A DNA stretch of 64,000 bases from Leptospiraceae bacterium (lineage in GTDB: Bacteria > Spirochaetota > Leptospiria > Leptospirales > Leptospiraceae): the NCBI GenBank assembly GCA_024233835.1, contig JACKPC010000004.1:122001-186000 (forward strand), given 5' to 3'. Under the pieces are notes generated by a model, which made no database searches, was not told where the DNA came from, and saw only the letters and a program-made list of their open reading frames with translations. Below are positions 59,203 through 64,000 of the stretch, piece by piece. Positions within the stretch are counted from its first letter, which is position 1, and every line of letters starts with the position of its first letter. The position numbers were made by a program, and so were the translations under genes.

Positions 59203-62200
59203 TTAAAAGGAAGCAGATTTCTTACTATTATTTATAATAGCTTCCACTAAAGAACGCTCTAAATTTAACTTTTCTGCTATAGTATCGGTATTCCAACCGA
59301 AGTTTTCATATAAATTTAAGACTGTATTACGTTTTCGCCTCATAAGTTCACCATTTTCTTTTGGATTTACTCTCGGACGCGATACAGGACGTGTACTGGC
59401 CGAAGAGCCGGTTTCAATCACTGTATCCACTACTTCCAGAAAATTACCCAATTTATCAAACCTATCATCAGCTTCTGTAATTAAATGCTCCAGTCCTTCT
59501 TTTATACCTTCTGTTTCGGATTTCAGTTCACTTATACGTCTATGCAAACTTGAAATCTGCTTATGCCTTGCAGCTAAATCCTCAACCAAATTCTCAACTT
59601 TATTAAATTTGGATTCTAAGGATTTAATATCTACATTCCTTAAATTCAAATCACCAGTTTTAGCATCCAAAACTTCCAGGGTTTCCTGCAATTCATCTTC
59701 CCTGGCCCTGAGCATATCCAGATCTTTAAGAGCCATAGATACTTTTTCCCGGATATAATCCGCATTTTCACTATGTTCAGCAAGCGTAATCGCCAGGTTT
59801 TCTATTTTATCATTGGCCGCTTCGGCTTCATTCAGCTTACTCTCCAGACGCTTTTGAATATTTTCAATGTTTTGAAGTTTACCATCCAGCATATTCAAAA
59901 TGCCGATCTTATCCTTAATTTCATCGGTTCTCTGGTTAATTAAGATACAGACCTCGTTTGCTTTGTTTAATTCCCTTTCCAGCACTTCGATCTTATTCTT
60001 CTGACTATCCAGAAGCTTAATTTCATCTTCCATATTTGTCTTGGTTGTTTTGATAAACTCGACATTACGAAGATAAATATTAACTTCTTCTTTTTCAGTC
60101 TTCATACGTTCAATAAGAGTAATCATATCTTCAATTTTTCTATCCGATTCCTGAATCACTCTTTCTGTATTGTCAATTATATCCGTATAACCTTCGAGGT
60201 TATGAACTTTCTCGGCTATTGTATCTACAGAACGCTTCATGCGATTGCTTTCCTGAGAAAGTTCACGGAAAAGTTCCTGCTTAATCGTTTTAACCCTTTC
60301 CAAATCTGTATCGAGAGTACTTCGAATTTTCAAAAATTCTTCTTTTGTTCTATCGAATTCATTCTTCATCCTGGAGTAATCATCTCTGTGTCCTTCCATA
60401 AACGAAGAGTTCATTTTCTCAATTTCCCGGAAGTTTTTCTGCATTAGAGAATTAAAATTATCCAATTGTCTTTCACTGTCTTCCCTTGCTTCATTCAGAG
60501 TATCTTCCAAATTTGACTTAACATCGTGTATATAACTTCCAATTCTCATTTCGAGCTGGTCAAGTTGAAGTTGCCCCTTATCCAGAAGTACAGTTAGCTG
60601 TCTGGAAATCCTTTCATCAAGAGTAGAATTAAACTTTTGCATCTTTTCTTCTTGCTTTTCTAACAGTTCATCTCCTGACTCTTTGAGTTCGGAAAGAAGC
60701 TCTTCTGTTTCTTTTTTCAATCTACCGAGACGTACTTCTGTTTCCTGTATAAACTTCTCATTAATGGTAGATGTAAAGCGACTAAATTTCGTTTCCTGCT
60801 CGGAAATAATATGCTCTCCTGCCCGCTTGATTCCTTCCAAGAGTTGAATTCCTTCTTCTCTCGCCTTATCCAGCTTAGAATGAATGTCTTTTGTAAAGCG
60901 ATCATCAATGATACCGGAAAGCTTATTAATCTTTTCCTCATGCTTTTCAATAATTCCGTTTCCGGACTTATGAATATTATCAACCAGAGATTCTACATCG
61001 TGTTTCGCTTTCTCAAAACGAAGAATTAACTCTTTATATAATTTTTCTTCAACTATAGTTTTAAAATTAGCGATTTCATCCTCATGCTTTTGCCTCAATT
61101 CAAAGCCGGAACGAGAAACCTCCTCAATCAAGAACTCCGAGTCAGCTTTCACATCCTCAAAGCGATCCTTAAGTTCCCGGAAAAGTTTTTCATCAATTTC
61201 GTCCTGCAAACGGCCCACACTATTTTCGAACTTCTCAAAGACATCTTTGTTCTTATTTTCAATATCCGAAAGAAGTTCTTTAGACTCAGAACGTAGTTTT
61301 TCCAGCTTGAATTGCAGATCTTTAAAAAGCTTCTCATCGAGAGTAAGGGTAAACTGACTCAACTTTTCAGAATGCTTTTCAATAATCTCGTTTCCACCCT
61401 TATGGATCCGCTCATAAATTTGTTCTGCTTCATCTTTCACTCGGCTGAGCTTGGTAAACATTTCATTATATAACCTCTCATCTACCGAGTTCTGGAATTT
61501 TAAAAGTCTATCTTCCTGCTTTTGTATTAAACCCATACCGGTTTTCTGAATTTCCTGTAGGGTCCCTTCCGCTTCTTTTCTTACCTTATCTAACCTTTCT
61601 TTTAAATCCTTACTCAGCCTATCTGCATATTCAGAAAGAATTCCTTCCTGCTTCTCATAAAGGCCAAGTCCTGCTTTCTGGATTCGATTCATAATATCTT
61701 CCGCGTCAAGTTGCGTTTTCTTCAAGCGGGACTGAACATCTTCCACCACATTTGTTCCTTTCGAAGCAATATGATCCAGATTTTTTTGTAGCTGTATTTC
61801 CATCTGGTTTTTTACATTCTGGAATTCGGCACGGAAAGTATTTGCCAGTTCATTTCCTTCCAGATGTATATCCTTTAACCTTTCCACCAGATTATCGATG
61901 TCTCGATTCGTGCGGGTTTTAATTTTATCCAGCTGTATAGACCAGGCTCCCGCCATCTCATCAATCTTCTCATCGATCTTGAGTTTCTCCCTATCGAGAC
62001 TGGCTGCGAGCTGACTTACATCCACTTCCACCTGGCCGATGATGTCTCTTGCACTCTCCATTAAAGCTTTTTTCAAATCAACAAAATGCTCATCTACAGA
62101 CTGCATTTTATCAACCACATTATGATTCAGCTTTTCTATCTTTTCTTCAATTCTACCTAACTCAACAACAAACTCACTCTTCTTCTTGTTATGAAGGTTT

Positions 62201-63801
62201 TGTAGACTATCTTCCAACTTATCTTTCAGTTGATAAAAATCGTTTAACTTCTGATCAACACGAACCTTTTCTTCATCGAGACTTCGGGCAACTTTTCCCA
62301 CATCTGTCTCAACCTGATTCATAATATCCCTGGCACTTTCATTCAGAGCATTTTTTAGATCAGAGAAATAATCATCAACCGATTTCATACGCTCTACAGT
62401 TGTCTTGTCCAGGATACTGACCTTATCTTCCAGTCTTGAAATTTCCTGACTTACGCTTACTTTTTCAGAATCGTAAAAAGCTTTCAAAGAACCTTCTAAT
62501 TCTGTTTGAATTTTGAAGAATTTTTCTTTTGTAGAGGTTTCCGAACTATGGAAGACTTTCTCCAACTCGGTCTGGAAACTTTTCAGAGATACTTTTACCG
62601 AATCCCTGGTCTCTTCGGTTTCTGTTTGTAAGATGTCGCTAATTCGCTTAAATTCTTCTTCGAGAATTTCCATGTCCCTGATTAATTCAGACTTCTTAGT
62701 ATCGGCTTGCTTGATAAGCTTATTTTCAGCCTCTAAATATTTCTCCTGGAAAACAATGATGGACTCGCCTATATTTTCCGCCTGTCTTCTGGTCTCGTTT
62801 AAAATTTCATCTCTGCGGGTAAGCGTCTCCAGGTTCATATTTTGAATTTCTTCTCTAATTCCGTCCATTTCCGCCTGTAGACCTTTCATGTAGGATTCCC
62901 TGGATCCATTCACCTGAGTAATAATTTGTTCAAACTTATCCCGGAATTTTTTATCGAATTGAACTAATTTCTCTTCAAAGCCCTGCCCTACATCTTCAAG
63001 TTTTTCTTCAAATTGTAGGTCTAATTTTTCTACCCTATCGGATATGGACTCGGTAATATCTTTAAAACGATTAATCCGACCATCCATAGCTCTTTCCGAC
63101 TCCCTAACCTGTTCGAAGAAAGTATCCATCTTATCATTTACAATTTCAACTTTCCCTATGGTTTCTTCAATCAGACGGTCTACATTTTCATGTAATTTGT
63201 CCTCATAAGAAGTGGCGATTATCTGCAAAGATTCATCCACCCTATCGGATTTCGATTCTAATAGGGATTCAATTTCTACGATTTTATTGGCTAAAGAATC
63301 TACCAGGTCACGGGTTTTAAGGTTAATGTCATCTGTATATTTCTGGGACATAAGCGACATATCTTTTCGCAATTTCCCGATTTCGGACTCTACCCTATCA
63401 ATTTCCTCCCGATGTGCCTGTAGAACGTGCAAACCTTCCTGCACATATTCTGATTCTTTACGAATTTCCGAGGTAAGTTTTACTACCTGGTTTAGGTCAC
63501 CCGAAAGAGAATCCAGATACTCCTTATTCGCTTTTATGGATTCTACGAGAAGACGGGTATCCGAGAATTTTTCGTTCATCTCAGAAATTAACTTTTTCGC
63601 CTGCTTATTCAGGATTTCAAGGTCGATATTTGCATCCTTTACCGCTTGAACTCCATTCAGAGCAACCTGGTTAATTTCTTCGCTGAGTTTATGAGTAAAT
63701 CGTTTAATCTGACTCAGGCGATAATTCGATCTGTCCAAACGACGCAAAAAAATGATGACAAGTACACTGGCTATGAAAGGTATGATTAATTCTATTCCCA
63801 T
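59203..63801 (-). CDS. Giant membrane-anchored coiled-coil protein, spirochaete type
   Basis: This 1532-residue protein has one N-terminal membrane segment (about 3-20) and then nearly continuous coiled coil. Residues about 640-1080 hold eight or nine units of roughly 49 residues, each with a G..li.kxExkl..F pattern. The last 50 residues leave the coil and look like a helix-turn-helix (ENFGWNTDTIAEKLNLERSLVEAIINN). Long coiled-coil filament proteins of this type occur in Leptospira and are linked to cell structure. The C-terminal DNA-binding-like part is notable. It is probably monocistronic. Confidence 0.72.
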   Translation of the reverse strand: MGIELIIPFIASVLVIIFLRRLDRSNYRLSQIKRFTHKLSEEINQVALNGVQAVKDANIDLEILNKQAKKLISEMNEKFSDTRLLVESIKANKEYLDSLSGDLNQVVKLTSEIRKESEYVQEGLHVLQAHREEIDRVESEIGKLRKDMSLMSQKYTDDINLKTRDLVDSLANKIVEIESLLESKSDRVDESLQIIATSYEDKLHENVDRLIEETIGKVEIVNDKMDTFFEQVRESERAMDGRINRFKDITESISDRVEKLDLQFEEKLEDVGQGFEEKLVQFDKKFRDKFEQIITQVNGSRESYMKGLQAEMDGIREEIQNMNLETLTRRDEILNETRRQAENIGESIIVFQEKYLEAENKLIKQADTKKSELIRDMEILEEEFKRISDILQTETEETRDSVKVSLKSFQTELEKVFHSSETSTKEKFFKIQTELEGSLKAFYDSEKVSVSQEISRLEDKVSILDKTTVERMKSVDDYFSDLKNALNESARDIMNQVETDVGKVARSLDEEKVRVDQKLNDFYQLKDKLEDSLQNLHNKKKSEFVVELGRIEEKIEKLNHNVVDKMQSVDEHFVDLKKALMESARDIIGQVEVDVSQLAASLDREKLKIDEKIDEMAGAWSIQLDKIKTRTNRDIDNLVERLKDIHLEGNELANTFRAEFQNVKNQMEIQLQKNLDHIASKGTNVVEDVQSRLKKTQLDAEDIMNRIQKAGLGLYEKQEGILSEYADRLSKDLKERLDKVRKEAEGTLQEIQKTGMGLIQKQEDRLLKFQNSVDERLYNEMFTKLSRVKDEAEQIYERIHKGGNEIIEKHSEKLSQFTLTLDEKLFKDLQFKLEKLRSESKELLSDIENKNKDVFEKFENSVGRLQDEIDEKLFRELKDRFEDVKADSEFLIEEVSRSGFELRQKHEDEIANFKTIVEEKLYKELILRFEKAKHDVESLVDNIHKSGNGIIEKHEEKINKLSGIIDDRFTKDIHSKLDKAREEGIQLLEGIKRAGEHIISEQETKFSRFTSTINEKFIQETEVRLGRLKKETEELLSELKESGDELLEKQEEKMQKFNSTLDERISRQLTVLLDKGQLQLDQLEMRIGSYIHDVKSNLEDTLNEAREDSERQLDNFNSLMQKNFREIEKMNSSFMEGHRDDYSRMKNEFDRTKEEFLKIRSTLDTDLERVKTIKQELFRELSQESNRMKRSVDTIAEKVHNLEGYTDIIDNTERVIQESDRKIEDMITLIERMKTEKEEVNIYLRNVEFIKTTKTNMEDEIKLLDSQKNKIEVLERELNKANEVCILINQRTDEIKDKIGILNMLDGKLQNIENIQKRLESKLNEAEAANDKIENLAITLAEHSENADYIREKVSMALKDLDMLRAREDELQETLEVLDAKTGDLNLRNVDIKSLESKFNKVENLVEDLAARHKQISSLHRRISELKSETEGIKEGLEHLITEADDRFDKLGNFLEVVDTVIETGSSASTRPVSRPRVNPKENGELMRRKRNTVLNLYENFGWNTDTIAEKLNLERSLVEAIINNSKKSASF

Positions 63802-63889
63802 GTTCGATTCTTTAATTAAAATTATGTCCCATTAGAATTATAGAGTCTTATTAGCGGCTGAAAAAAATACAAGAATTTTTTTTTAAAAT

Positions 63890-64000
63890 ATGAATTTAAT
63901 TACTCCCTACAGCCATTTTTCTAAAATTTATGATAGTGTAATGAGCCATATCGACTTTCAAAGCTGGGCAAATTTCATTTTAGAAGCCAGTTATGGAGAC
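63890..64000 (+). CDS. Class I methyltransferase, start only
   Basis: The frame opens at ATG 63890 and runs off the edge. The 37 residues (YSHFSKIYDSVMSHIDFQSWANFI) match the N-terminal helix of small AdoMet-dependent methyltransferases. The AdoMet motif itself lies outside the window. It is divergent from the giant coiled-coil gene. Confidence 0.6.
   Translation, partial: MNLITPYSHFSKIYDSVMSHIDFQSWANFILEASYGD

Noticed and set aside
1..64000. tRNA, rRNA or CRISPR loci
   Set aside because: No cloverleaf-like, rRNA-like or repeat-spacer pattern was recognised by eye on either strand.

Overview
The window looks like chromosome of a Leptospira-type spirochaete. It is AT-rich. Its host part carries hallmarks of that lineage: lipoproteins built of SBBP-like and NHL-like beta-propeller repeats, a 7TM-type hybrid sensor kinase, a very long spirochaete-style coiled-coil membrane protein, and a 64-residue bacterial histone-fold protein. 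This assignment rests on recalled family knowledge, not on a search.

Region 1 (1-10.1 kb, all minus strand) is one tightly packed defence-type operon. In transcription order it reads DUF499 ATPase, DUF3780 protein, a soluble histidine kinase with a helical N-terminal half, a receiver-only response regulator, a PIN-domain nuclease, a DUF1156 DNA methyltransferase, and the start of an AIPR-family protein that runs off the left edge. The DUF499/DUF3780/DUF1156 core is a known type of modification-based anti-phage cassette. The two-component pair plus PIN protein in its middle is unusual and resembles the logic of Detocs two-component immunity.

Region 2 (about 10.3-37.3 kb) is a mobile element, almost wholly minus strand. 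A tyrosine recombinase lies at its right end. To its left come a zinc-ribbon protein, a winged-helix replication-initiator candidate, a DUF3102-like protein, membrane proteins, a ParB-like protein, a transglutaminase-like protein and a late block of about 15 virion-type genes. That block holds a KLPKI-repeat protein, a Lys/Arg-rich DNA-condensing protein, small membrane proteins, small beta-rich candidate capsid proteins, two fibre/spike proteins and three membrane-anchored peptidoglycan-degrading enzymes. A two-gene methyltransferase/strawberry-notch helicase module follows, then coiled-coil and unknown proteins. I see no terminase, portal, tape-measure, relaxase or VirB4/VirD4. The set suggests an undescribed temperate, probably tailless and membrane-containing phage, or a derivative of one. 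Seven copies of the palindrome AAAGTTCA-NN-TGAACTTT are scattered over 17 kb of it, six of them inside genes and all six read in the same frame; they look like ParB or repressor sites.

Region 3 (37.5-64 kb) is host chromosome. It holds a DUF1059-like protein, an NYN/LOTUS RNase-type protein, membrane proteins, two paralogous surface lipoproteins that share a duplicated 5' leader, a sensor kinase and a convergent LuxR-type regulator, and an ATP-grasp-like protein. A long operon follows (queG, mutY, ubiD, TPR lipoprotein, SGNH-type protein, MBOAT acyltransferase, trxB). The window ends with map, the histone-fold gene, the giant coiled-coil gene and the start of a methyltransferase gene.
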